From Chitinophagaceae bacterium (GTDB taxonomy: Bacteria > Bacteroidota > Bacteroidia > Chitinophagales > Chitinophagaceae): a stretch of 50,302 nt of DNA. Under the pieces are notes generated by a model, which was not told the origin of the DNA, ran no database searches, and saw nothing but the letters and a program-made list of their open reading frames with translations. The position numbers were made by a program, and so were the translations under genes. Below, piece after piece: positions 17,658 through 25,062 of this stretch. Every line of letters begins with the position of its first letter. The first letter of the stretch is position 1. The DNA lies in NCBI GenBank assembly GCA_014879565.1, contig JACSRW010000015.1:1-50302 (forward strand), given 5' to 3'.

Positions 17658-18053
17658 TCAGTCTTCCCATTTCAGGGCTCCTTTCTTTATAATATAGTAG
17701 AACCCGCAAAGGAAAAAGCCCACAAACATCAGCACAGCCCAGAAACCAGCCCATCCCAGGTCCCTGAAATTGACGGCATAGGGATAGAAGAAAATCACCT
17801 CCACATCAAAAAGCACAAAGAGGATGGCTGTCAGAAAATACTTGATGGCCATGGGCTGACGCGCATCCCCGTGGGATTCGATACCACTGGTGAAGTTCTG
17901 CAGTTTATCACTTGTTTTTCTCTTGGGGCCAAGCCAATGGGTCACCGCCATCAGGAAAGCTACGAGTCCGACGGCAATGGCTATTTGCAGGACGACCGGC
18001 AGATAACTGACTGCATTTGCATTCGTTGGGCCGGTTTGAAGCAGGTAAATCAT
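17658..18053 (-). CDS. nuoA: NADH-quinone oxidoreductase subunit A
   Basis: A 131-residue protein with three membrane helices and the conserved loop FTSGIESHGDARQPMAIKYFLTAI (seen as SGIESHGDARQPM; the family usually has a Cys in YECG, here replaced by IES). It is followed by LFVLFDVEVIFFYPYAV, the acidic helix of the E-channel. It is the first gene of the nuoA-N operon, 18 bases after an exact -7 box. Confidence 0.95.
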   Translation of the reverse strand: MIYLLQTGPTNANAVSYLPVVLQIAIAVGLVAFLMAVTHWLGPKRKTSDKLQNFTSGIESHGDARQPMAIKYFLTAILFVLFDVEVIFFYPYAVNFRDLGWAGFWAVLMFVGFFLCGFYYIIKKGALKWED

Positions 18054-18070
18054 AACATTTTACTCCGGCG

Positions 18071-18078
18071 CAAAAATA
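18071..18078 (-). promoter_or_regulatory. -7 promoter box (TATTTTTG) of the nuo operon
   Basis: CAAAAATA on the plus strand gives TATTTTTG on the minus strand, an exact TAnnTTTG match, 17 bases ahead of the nuoA ATG. It follows the terminator of the TPR gene, so it is well placed to start the whole 14-kb nuo transcript. Confidence 0.65.
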
Positions 18079-18126
18079 AGGTGGTGGCCCGGATTTTCCC
18101 TAATTTAATAAAGGGACAGGGGGAAA

Positions 18127-18160
18127 TAAAAAGCCCCTGCTGAACAGCAAGGGGCCTTTT
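18127..18160 (-). terminator. Rho-independent terminator of the TPR gene
   Basis: GCCCCTGCTG (18133-18142) pairs with CAGCAAGGGGC (18145-18155) with one bulged base and a 2-base loop. On the minus strand the stem is followed by TTTTTATTT. It lies 21 bases after the stop of the TPR gene and separates it from the nuo operon. A run of T also follows on the plus strand, so it could act in both directions. Confidence 0.8.
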
Positions 18161-18180
18161 ATAAAAGAAGAAAACCGAAT

Positions 18181-19950
18181 TTATTTCTTTACCGCAGGCG
18201 GTGTACCGGGTGATTTGGTGCCCGGGGCGGCCTTGTTGGACTGGGCCGAGCCATTTTTTACAGGCTGACTGCCATTGCCCGGGCGGGTGCCGGGTGCGGC
18301 AGACTTTTCCAGTATTTCAATGTTTTTCTGAATGGCTTCATTACCCGGATCCATGGCCAGCATTTTCCGCAGGTATTCCAGCGCCCTTTCCTTGTCTTTG
18401 GCAATATTGGCAAAATATTGGGCCAGGTAACCGGCTACACCGATAATATTCTTTTTGTTCTTGGCGGTATCCTTTTCCAGAATGGCCAGGTATTTTTCCG
18501 CCCAGGGCACGGCCATGCCTTTTTCCATTGTACTGTCCATAGCGCGGTGAATATTGTACTGCATCATCGGACCGTATACCTCATCCGGGAATTTGTCTGT
18601 GAAAATATCAAACACACTGTCGGCCCGGTTATAATTTTCAGCCTGGTAGAAGGCAAAACCGGCATCAAAATAATCCCGCATACTGGGGGGCTCTTTCAGG
18701 TTCAGCACCTGCAGCAGGAGATCCCCCTGTCTTTCACTGCCGATACTGTCTTTACGGCCTTTGAATTTTTCAGCTCCTCTTTTAAGGAAATCAACCCGCA
18801 GCGTGAGGGTCGTATCCAGTTTGGCTCCCATCAGGTAGGTATTGAAGATTTCATCAATGGTTCCCCCTGTTTTGTCGAGAATATCGGCCCGAAGTTGGTA
18901 ATCAAAGAGTATCTCATCTTCCAGGTTTTTGGTGGAAAAGAAGACATCGCTGAATTTCTTGGCCGCGTTGAAATCATTGTTCTGGAAATGCGCATCAGCC
19001 AGCAGCCGGTAAACCTTGGGTTTGGTTTTATCTCCCAGGATATCTACCACAGCCTGTGCCTTGGTAGTGGCACAGGTATAATCTTTCCGGGCCCAGCAAA
19101 GCATGGCATAGAGGTATTCGTCCTGTACATCTTTTTCCGGCAGTTTGGAAGTAATATATTTCTGGAGCTGATTTTCTGCTTCCGCATAATCCAGCCGCTG
19201 GAAATAATAATAGAATAATTCATAATAAGCAGCCGAGAACTTATCATCCTTCTGGATGGCCTCGGTCAGATACTGGTACACCAGCTCCCAGTTTTTCTGA
19301 GACTCAAACAATTGCGCCAGACGCAGGCTGGCCAGGGCAAAATTGGGATTGAATTCCAGGGCCTTTTTGTAATACCGGAAGGCTTCTCCTCCCCCTTCGC
19401 CGGGACGGGCTTTACGCAGCGCATTACCCAGTAACACACAGGATTCGGGGTTTTTGTCATTTTTTACATCTATCTGATCCTTCAGTTTGGCGATTACATA
19501 TTCATTATCACCCGCTTTGGCATCGGTATTCGCCCGGGCCACCGCATTCAGGATATCGGTATTTTCCCCTTTTTTGGTACGGGTCATGGTCAGGGCCGTT
19601 TCAAATTTCTGGCGGGCGTCATTCACCCGGTTTTCCAGCAGGTCAATATGCCCCATTCCCACGGTTATAAGCGGGGCGCCGTTGGAGGATACCATCGCTT
19701 TTTCATAGACCTGTTTCGCGGAAGCGATCCTGGCGGACATGATTTCTTCATTATCCAGGTAAGCCTGACCCAGCCAGTAGTTGGCTTCAATACTGTTGGG
19801 GTTAGCCGCCACCATTTTTTCAAAAGTGGCGATGGCACTGGCATACCGCTTGGCAAAAAGGTGATTTTTGCCCTCCTGCAGACTCTGCGCACTCAGCCCG
19901 GCGGTGAATAAAAGAGCCAGGGCCAGGATTGAAATTCGGGTTTTCTTCAT
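18181..19950 (-). CDS. Secreted tetratricopeptide repeat protein
   Basis: A 589-residue protein with a signal peptide (MKKTRISILALALLFTAGLSAQ). The ATG at 19950 was chosen over an in-frame GTG four codons upstream because it opens directly into the signal sequence. The body is made of TPR-type helix pairs (for example ANYWLGQAYLDNEEI, NPNFALASLRLAQLFESQ, AAYYELFYYYFQRLDYAEAE, ALEYLRKMLAMDPGNEAI). The last 40 residues are a Pro/Gly/Ser/Lys-rich tail. It probably is a periplasmic or envelope scaffold. A near-consensus -7 box (TATATTTA, 19975-19982) precedes it, but it may also be read from the PstS-like gene 42 bases upstream. Confidence 0.85.
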   Translation of the reverse strand: MKKTRISILALALLFTAGLSAQSLQEGKNHLFAKRYASAIATFEKMVAANPNSIEANYWLGQAYLDNEEIMSARIASAKQVYEKAMVSSNGAPLITVGMGHIDLLENRVNDARQKFETALTMTRTKKGENTDILNAVARANTDAKAGDNEYVIAKLKDQIDVKNDKNPESCVLLGNALRKARPGEGGGEAFRYYKKALEFNPNFALASLRLAQLFESQKNWELVYQYLTEAIQKDDKFSAAYYELFYYYFQRLDYAEAENQLQKYITSKLPEKDVQDEYLYAMLCWARKDYTCATTKAQAVVDILGDKTKPKVYRLLADAHFQNNDFNAAKKFSDVFFSTKNLEDEILFDYQLRADILDKTGGTIDEIFNTYLMGAKLDTTLTLRVDFLKRGAEKFKGRKDSIGSERQGDLLLQVLNLKEPPSMRDYFDAGFAFYQAENYNRADSVFDIFTDKFPDEVYGPMMQYNIHRAMDSTMEKGMAVPWAEKYLAILEKDTAKNKKNIIGVAGYLAQYFANIAKDKERALEYLRKMLAMDPGNEAIQKNIEILEKSAAPGTRPGNGSQPVKNGSAQSNKAAPGTKSPGTPPAVKK

Positions 19951-19992
19951 TTTACGGTTCACTTTAAGAATTTGTAAATATACTTATTCTGC

Positions 19993-20919
19993 TTACTCAT
20001 TCAGTTTTACGGGCCGGATGGACAGGTTTTTAAAACTGGGGGCCAGGTAGGCTCTTTTAAAAATGATCTGCCCGATCTCCCCGCTCATAAAATTGGCAAA
20101 TCCCGTACCTAAACCCCGGTAATTCTCTTTGAGAATATAAACGAGGTCTCTGACCATCGGATACCGCTTCAGGTAAATATTGGCCTGGTAGGCTTTTACA
20201 TACGAATCAGGTATGTCGGTTGCCTGCAGATTCGCCACTTTTACCTTTTTCAAAAAACTCAGGTGAGAGGAGTCTTCCGGGTTCCCGATCCAGCTCACAC
20301 CGATAAAACCTACCACCCCGGGATTTTTTGATACGTAATCTATCACTCCTTCACTTGACCTTGCCGCCATGGCTTCCGGGGTCAGTGAATCTCCCCTCAG
20401 TACTGAATCGATGATAAAACGTACCGTACTGGTTGCTTTTACCCCGTCAAATACCGGAATTAAATTTTTCTTAAAACTGCCTTTCAGGATTGCCTTAACA
20501 TCATTCATCGTCAGCAGGGTATCTGTAGAAGAAGGATGAAGAATCACGGCAATTCCATCGCGGGCAATCACCATACTGCGGGCTGCTTTCCGGAGAGAAT
20601 CTGCAATCCAGTCCCTTTCTTCCTGTGTGGCCCGCCGGGTTACGATCACCATACGTACGCTGTCCACCAGTAAATCTTTCAGGCATTCCGCTTCCGGTTT
20701 ATAATCCACCATAATCCTTGTGCCGGGATGATTGGATTCATACACCTGCACCTGTTCGTCTATTACGGGTTTAAAACTTTCATCCGCGCTTACCCGGATT
20801 GTTCCCCGGTAGCGGCTGTCGGGTAATTCCTTTTCCTGCTCTTCGTATGATTTACAGGAGAGCAATGAACCTAAAAGTCCTGAAAGCAAAAGCAGGATAT
20901 GCAGGGTCCGGACTTTCAT
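19993..20919 (-). CDS. PstS-like phosphate-type substrate-binding lipoprotein
   Basis: A 308-residue protein with a lipoprotein signal (MKVRTLHILLLLSGLLGSLLSC, lipobox LLSC) and a PBP-like fold of the PstS/phosphate-binding type: GTIRVSADESFKPVIDEQVQVYE at the N-terminus, then DGIAVILHP, MNDVKAILKG and the final FANFMSGEIGQIIFKRAYLAP that matches the end of PstS-like domains. No pstCAB genes are present, so a role in phosphate import is uncertain. It overlaps the small gene upstream by 4 bases (ATGA) and precedes the TPR gene. Confidence 0.82.
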   Translation of the reverse strand: MKVRTLHILLLLSGLLGSLLSCKSYEEQEKELPDSRYRGTIRVSADESFKPVIDEQVQVYESNHPGTRIMVDYKPEAECLKDLLVDSVRMVIVTRRATQEERDWIADSLRKAARSMVIARDGIAVILHPSSTDTLLTMNDVKAILKGSFKKNLIPVFDGVKATSTVRFIIDSVLRGDSLTPEAMAARSSEGVIDYVSKNPGVVGFIGVSWIGNPEDSSHLSFLKKVKVANLQATDIPDSYVKAYQANIYLKRYPMVRDLVYILKENYRGLGTGFANFMSGEIGQIIFKRAYLAPSFKNLSIRPVKLNE

Positions 20920-21164
20920 CTGAAATAGTTTTTCTTATATCCTCTGTAGATTCTCCAGGCTCCGTACAGCACACTGAATGCACCGAATATTTTTTCAAGG
21001 CTGTCCGGTTCTCCGAGGAATTCGTTGACCGGAATTTTTCCCAAAACGTTTCGGAACAGGAAAAAAAGCCCCAACAGCAGGATCAGGGCTCCCATACCAT
21101 AATCCATAACGGATTTCATGGCAGCCAGCTGTTTGCGTTTTTGTTTTTCGTATTCGTCCAACAT
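20916..21164 (-). CDS. Small two-helix membrane protein, unknown function
   Basis: An 82-residue protein with a charged N-terminus (MLDEYEKQKRKQLAAMKSVMD), one clear membrane helix (YGMGALILLLGLFFLFRNVLG, given in part as GALILLLGLFFLF) and a second, weaker hydrophobic segment (IFGAFSVLYGAWRIYRGY). I do not recognise a named family. It overlaps the start of the PstS-like lipoprotein gene by 4 bases, so the two are translationally coupled and probably act together at the envelope. Confidence 0.7.
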   Translation of the reverse strand: MLDEYEKQKRKQLAAMKSVMDYGMGALILLLGLFFLFRNVLGKIPVNEFLGEPDSLEKIFGAFSVLYGAWRIYRGYKKNYFR

Positions 21165-21434
21165 GAGCCGTTCGTTTGATGCCTTAACCGCGCGGTGTTA
21201 GTTCTTTCGGGCGGGTGGGCAAATTAGCCAAATTTTGCTATTCAGCGCCGATAAAACTGTCCTGATAACAGTCCCGTACCGGCCATTCCTGCAAGAAGGA
21301 TGCGAAACAGGTCCGAAATCCATAAAAAATAAGCGTTTAGGTGAAGTTGCTGCACGTCTGACCGAAACATTTTGCAATAAAATAATATCTGCCTCCGGCG
21401 CTCATTGTATTCAGCGAATAGCTATAGTGGCCTG

Positions 21435-21442
21435 TATATTTG
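21435..21442 (+). promoter_or_regulatory. -7 promoter box (TATATTTG), 4 bases ahead of the phosphatase ATG
   Basis: An exact TAnnTTTG match. Since transcription in Bacteroidota starts about 5-8 bases after this box, the mRNA would begin at or next to the ATG at 21447, making it leaderless or nearly so. The 282-base gap 21165-21446 contains nothing else that I can assign. Confidence 0.6.
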
Positions 21443-21446
21443 CAGC

Positions 21447-21917
21447 ATGAAAATTTTGATGGTATGCCTGGGCAATATCTGCCGCAGTCCGCTGGCAGAA
21501 GGAATTCTCCAGGATAAAGCGTTCCGGGCCGGGTTGTCATGGAGTGTGGAAAGTGCCGGAACCAATGGCTACCATACGGGCGAAGCCCCGCATCCGCTTT
21601 CCCGGAAAGTGGCCCTCCTGAACGGAATTGATATCAGCGCGCAGCGATCCCGCCGTTTTCAGGCCGATGATTACCGGGTTTATGACCGGATCTATGCTAT
21701 GGCCGGTGATGTAATGGATGATATACGGCGGATAGCCAAAACACAGTATGACCCGGATAAAACAGATTTACTGCTCAATGAACTATACCCGGGGCGAAAC
21801 CAGGATGTGCCGGATCCCTGGTACGGACCCGAACCAGGTTACCATGAGGTGTACCGGCTGATTGAAAAAGCCTGTGATGCCATTATTGACAAATACGGCA
21901 ACAAAATTAATCACTGA
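21447..21917 (+). CDS. Low-molecular-weight protein-tyrosine-phosphatase
   Basis: A 156-residue phosphatase. The ATG at 21447 (MKILMVCLGNICRSPLAEG) is chosen because the P-loop CX5R (CLGNICRS, nucleophile Cys7) must lie near the N-terminus and because the -7 box sits just before it; an upstream in-frame start at 21405 would place the promoter in the coding region. The general-acid loop is visible as VPDPWYGPEPGYHEV (DPW-Y). Targets are probably tyrosine-phosphorylated proteins or small phosphates; they cannot be read from the sequence. hisS follows 33 bases later with its own -7 box. Confidence 0.93.
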   Translation: MKILMVCLGNICRSPLAEGILQDKAFRAGLSWSVESAGTNGYHTGEAPHPLSRKVALLNGIDISAQRSRRFQADDYRVYDRIYAMAGDVMDDIRRIAKTQYDPDKTDLLLNELYPGRNQDVPDPWYGPEPGYHEVYRLIEKACDAIIDKYGNKINH

Positions 21918-21925
21918 CGAATCGG

Positions 21926-21933
21926 TACTTTTG
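21926..21933 (+). promoter_or_regulatory. -7 promoter box (TACTTTTG) of hisS
   Basis: An exact TAnnTTTG match between the phosphatase stop and the hisS ATG, 17 bases ahead of the latter. Confidence 0.55.
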
Positions 21934-21950
21934 CCGCCAGCATTTTCATT

Positions 21951-23363
21951 ATGACCAAACCCAGCTTACCTCAGGGAACCCGTGATTTCGGACCGGAAAC
22001 TGTCCGGAAAAGAAATTATATCCTGCAGACAATCCGCGCTGTATTTGAAACCTATGGTTTTCAGCCACTGGAAACACCGGCTATGGAAAACCTGTCAACC
22101 CTGCTGGGTAAATACGGGGAAGAAGGGGATAAACTGATTTTTAAGATCCTCAATAACGGGCTCGACCGGCCAGAAAAAGAGCAAGACACCCGGGAAGCAT
22201 TTGAGAAAGTACTGCAGGGGAAAAACAGTATCCAGCTCACTGAAAGGGCCCTCCGGTATGACCTCACCATCCCCTTTGCCCGCTATGTAGCCATGAACCA
22301 CCAGCAGTTAACCCTGCCTTTTAAAAGATACCAGGTACAACCCGTCTGGAGAGCCGACCGGCCGCAAAAAGGCCGCTACCGGGAATTTTATCAATGTGAC
22401 GCCGATGTGGTGGGCAGCCGCTCTCCGCTGAATGAAACCGAACTGGCCCTGATCTATCACGAAGTATTTACCCGGCTGGGACTGACCGGTTATACATTAC
22501 AGGTAAATAACCGCCAGATCCTTGCCGCCCTGGCCAACCGCTGCGGTGGCCCGGAAAAGATGACGGATATTACCATCGCCATAGATAAACTGGATAAAAT
22601 CGGGCTGGAGAAAGTAAAAGAGGAACTGGCACAAAGGGGATTGTCTGAAAACCAGATCCTCCTTATTGAAGAGTACCTTGCCGTGAAGGGCACCAATGAA
22701 GAAATTTTATCCGGACTGGATAAACTGGTCGGGCATGATCCTGCCGGTGCAAAAGGAATTGCCGAACTCCGGACCCTCCTGCAATCCCTTTCCGGCTCCC
22801 TTCTCCCGACTCCCGGCTCCTCTCTCCCGTCTCCCGGCTCCCGGCTCATCATTGACCCTACCCTGGCCCGAGGCCTGAACTATTATACCGGTATCATTTT
22901 CGAGGCTAAGGCTCCCAAAGAAGTGAAAATGGGCAGTATCGGGGGAGGTGGCCGGTATGATGACCTGACCGGCTTATTCGGCGTGCCGGATATTCCGGGT
23001 GTGGGGATCTCTTTCGGAGTTGACAGAATCTATGATGTACTGGAAGAACTTCAATTGTTTCCGGCCGATGTATTTGTGGGTACACAGGTCCTGTTTTTTA
23101 ACCTGGGCGCCGCGGAAAGTGCCAGGGCCTTCGCCCTGCTGCAGGGCCTCCGGCAAAAAGGAATACGCGGAGAACTCTACCACGAAAACCTGAAGTTTGA
23201 CAAGCAGTTTAAATACGCGGAGAAAAAAAATATTCCGTTTGTAGTTATCCTCGGGGAAAAAGAACTCGGGGAAGGACGCTGCAATCTGAAAGATCTGCGC
23301 AGCGGCGTTCAGCATTCATTGACCTGGGATGAATTAATGGAAACGAAGTTTACGGAGCGCTGA
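21951..23363 (+). CDS. hisS: Histidyl-tRNA synthetase
   Basis: A 470-residue class II aminoacyl-tRNA synthetase. It begins with the family start PSLPQGTRDFGPETVRKR; motif 2 is in the FKRYQVQPVWRADRPQKGRYREFYQCD region (seen as KRYQVQPVWRADRP and GRYREFYQCD). The histidine-specific motif LARGLNYYTGIIFE and motif 3 (GGRYDDL, GVGISFGVDRI) follow, then the anticodon-binding domain. Just before LARGLNYYTG there is an insertion of about 19 residues rich in Ser, Pro, Gly and Leu (about 281-299) encoded by a CT-rich DNA repeat. The insertion keeps the frame, and all catalytic motifs are intact, so the enzyme should work. Confidence 0.95.
   Translation: MTKPSLPQGTRDFGPETVRKRNYILQTIRAVFETYGFQPLETPAMENLSTLLGKYGEEGDKLIFKILNNGLDRPEKEQDTREAFEKVLQGKNSIQLTERALRYDLTIPFARYVAMNHQQLTLPFKRYQVQPVWRADRPQKGRYREFYQCDADVVGSRSPLNETELALIYHEVFTRLGLTGYTLQVNNRQILAALANRCGGPEKMTDITIAIDKLDKIGLEKVKEELAQRGLSENQILLIEEYLAVKGTNEEILSGLDKLVGHDPAGAKGIAELRTLLQSLSGSLLPTPGSSLPSPGSRLIIDPTLARGLNYYTGIIFEAKAPKEVKMGSIGGGGRYDDLTGLFGVPDIPGVGISFGVDRIYDVLEELQLFPADVFVGTQVLFFNLGAAESARAFALLQGLRQKGIRGELYHENLKFDKQFKYAEKKNIPFVVILGEKELGEGRCNLKDLRSGVQHSLTWDELMETKFTER
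22792..22846. repeat. CT-rich tandem repeat inside hisS
   Basis: Imperfect copies of CTCCCGGCTCC and CTCTCCCGT-like units follow each other for about 55 bases inside the hisS reading frame. They encode a Ser-Leu-Pro-Gly-rich segment at about residues 281-299. Composition differs sharply from the surrounding coding sequence. Confidence 0.75.
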
Positions 23364-23386
23364 GGGAGTACTTTTCTCCGCTCTGG

Positions 23387-23734
23387 CTATTCTTTTTTCT
23401 CCTCTACTTTCACTCCCTCCATATCCACATCCTGTACCAGTATCTGAACTGCGGAGATTTTCCCATCCCCGTTTCTTTTAAAAGTAGCGGTACCGGCAAA
23501 TGACACAATCTCGTATACATCTTTGGTGTCTGTTTTACGTAATTCTGAATTGCCCATGACTGAAGTGGCCATCAGCACCCCATTTTCAACAATAACCCCG
23601 ATTTCCTTTACCGGACTGCCATCCGGAAACACATATTTTCCGGTATATTCCCGGTGCAGGGAATCAGAAGGACTCTGTGCGGAAAGAGAAAATACACCCA
23701 GGAGGGCAAAAAAAGCAAGTATCATTTTTTTCAT
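23387..23734 (-). CDS. Small secreted protein, DUF3471-like
   Basis: A 115-residue protein with a signal peptide (MKKMILAFFALLGVFSLSAQ). The mature part has a short beta-rich domain: YTGKYVFPDGSPVKEIGVIVENGVLMA (seen as YTGKYVFPDGSPV), YEIVSFAGTATFKRNGDGKI, VQILVQDVDMEGVK. This resembles DUF3471, the small domain often found after beta-lactamase-like or peptidase domains (Y-x-G-x-Y pattern and F-x-R-x-x-x-G-K-I). Here it stands alone. It is convergent with hisS, 23 bases apart. No clear -7 box is seen upstream. Confidence 0.7.
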   Translation of the reverse strand: MKKMILAFFALLGVFSLSAQSPSDSLHREYTGKYVFPDGSPVKEIGVIVENGVLMATSVMGNSELRKTDTKDVYEIVSFAGTATFKRNGDGKISAVQILVQDVDMEGVKVEEKKE

Positions 23735-23796
23735 AAACCAGTTTTTTCTGAAAATGAATATAAAAACGAATAAACAAAAAAATTGTTACGGAAATA

Positions 23797-24996
23797 TCAG
23801 TTGATCAGGTTTTCATAAATAACAGCCGCCCCCTGTCCCACACCCACACACATAGTAGCCAGTCCGAATCTTCCTTTCCGCCGCTTCAATTCATGTAACA
23901 GGGTGGTGCTGATCCGGGCCCCGCTGCAGCCAAGCGGGTGACCGATGGCTATTGCGCCTCCGTTTACATTTACCCTGGCCGGATCCAGGTTCAGTTCCCG
24001 GATACAGGCGATTGACTGGGAGGCAAAAGCTTCATTTAACTCAACCAGTTCCAGGTCTTTGAGCTGCAGACCCGCCCTTTGCAGCGCTTTTTGTGCAGCA
24101 GGCACGGGCCCAATACCCATAATGGCCGGGTCTACTCCGGCAACGGCCATGGAGACAACCCGGGCGATGGGCTGCAGCCCGTATTTTTTAATGGCGGATT
24201 CCCCGGCCAATAAAAGGGCAGAGGCCCCGTCATTAATCCCCGAAGAATTACCGGCAGTCACCGTCCCCTCTTTGATAAATGCGGGTGCAAGAGCGGCCAG
24301 TTTTTCCAGGGAGGTTTCGCGGGGATGTTCATCCTTGTCCACCCGGGTAATTTGCCCCTTCCGGTTCAGTTCAACCGCCACTATTTCATCTTCCCATTTA
24401 CCGGCCTTAGACGCGGCGGCATATTTCTGCTGGGAGCCCAGGGCAAAAAGATCCTGTTCCTCCCGGCTGATAGTCCACTGACGGGCGATGTTTTCAGCGG
24501 TTTCACCCATGGTATAGGGGTAATAGGCTGCAGCTAATTGTTTATTGATAAAGCGCCAGCCCATTGTGGTATCAAAAATTTCCGGTTGCCTGCTGAATGC
24601 TTCTGCAGGTTTAGCCATCACAAAGGGCGCCCGGCTCATACTTTCCACGCCACCGGCTATAATCATCTCCGCGTCGCCGCAGCTGATCTGCCGGCTGCCA
24701 TCCATTATTGCCTGGAGACCGGAAGCGCATAGCCGGTTCACCGTAGTACCCGCCACCGTAACAGGCAATCCTGCAAGCAGGGCGGCCATGCGGGCAACAT
24801 TCCGGTTATCTTCTCCTGCCTGGTTGGCGGCGCCTGCAAGTACATCTTCAATGGCGGCCGGATCAGCGGCCGGATTACGGGCCAGCAGGTGCCGGATAAC
24901 AAAGGCCAGCAGGTCATCCGGACGTATTGAACTCAGCGCCCCGCCATAGCGGCCAACCGGGGTGCGGATCGCGTCAATGATATAAACAGGCTGCAT
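23797..24996 (-). CDS. Acetyl-CoA acyltransferase / thiolase (PcaF/FadA type)
   Basis: A 399-residue thiolase. The ATG at 24996 (MQPVYIIDAIRTPVGRYGG) is the conserved family start; an in-frame TTG upstream is less likely. The active-site Cys is in NRLCASGLQAI, the His and second Cys in NGGAIAIGHPLGCSGARI and TMCVGVGQGAAVIYE. It cleaves 3-oxoacyl-CoA to acetyl-CoA and a shortened acyl-CoA, as in fatty-acid or beta-ketoadipate breakdown. The start ATRTPxGxxxG with an SSIRPDDLLA-type stretch favours the PcaF-like branch, but the substrate is not certain. It is divergent from rlmN; a near-consensus box (GATATTTG, 25011-25018) precedes it. Confidence 0.92.
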   Translation of the reverse strand: MQPVYIIDAIRTPVGRYGGALSSIRPDDLLAFVIRHLLARNPAADPAAIEDVLAGAANQAGEDNRNVARMAALLAGLPVTVAGTTVNRLCASGLQAIMDGSRQISCGDAEMIIAGGVESMSRAPFVMAKPAEAFSRQPEIFDTTMGWRFINKQLAAAYYPYTMGETAENIARQWTISREEQDLFALGSQQKYAAASKAGKWEDEIVAVELNRKGQITRVDKDEHPRETSLEKLAALAPAFIKEGTVTAGNSSGINDGASALLLAGESAIKKYGLQPIARVVSMAVAGVDPAIMGIGPVPAAQKALQRAGLQLKDLELVELNEAFASQSIACIRELNLDPARVNVNGGAIAIGHPLGCSGARISTTLLHELKRRKGRFGLATMCVGVGQGAAVIYENLIN

Positions 24997-25048
24997 CTTG
25001 TTGATTTGGGCAAATATCAGGTAATTCAATTAATCGGCAGCGCGGGAC

Positions 25049-25056
25049 TATCTTTG
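25049..25056 (+). promoter_or_regulatory. -7 promoter box (TATCTTTG), 6 bases ahead of the rlmN ATG
   Basis: An exact TAnnTTTG match in the short divergent region between the thiolase gene and rlmN. With only six bases between the box and the ATG at 25063, the mRNA would be leaderless or nearly so. Confidence 0.6.
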
Positions 25057-25062
25057 CAGGGA

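Noticed and set aside
21165-21434. Small RNA or tRNA gene in the gap before the phosphatase gene
   Set aside because: No cloverleaf, no strong stem with a T-run and no known RNA motif could be seen; only a short TATTC-AGC-GAATA hairpin near 21411-21423.
22792-22846. Frameshift or assembly error in hisS
   Set aside because: The frame stays open through the repeat, and all motifs before and after it are in the same frame and in the right order.
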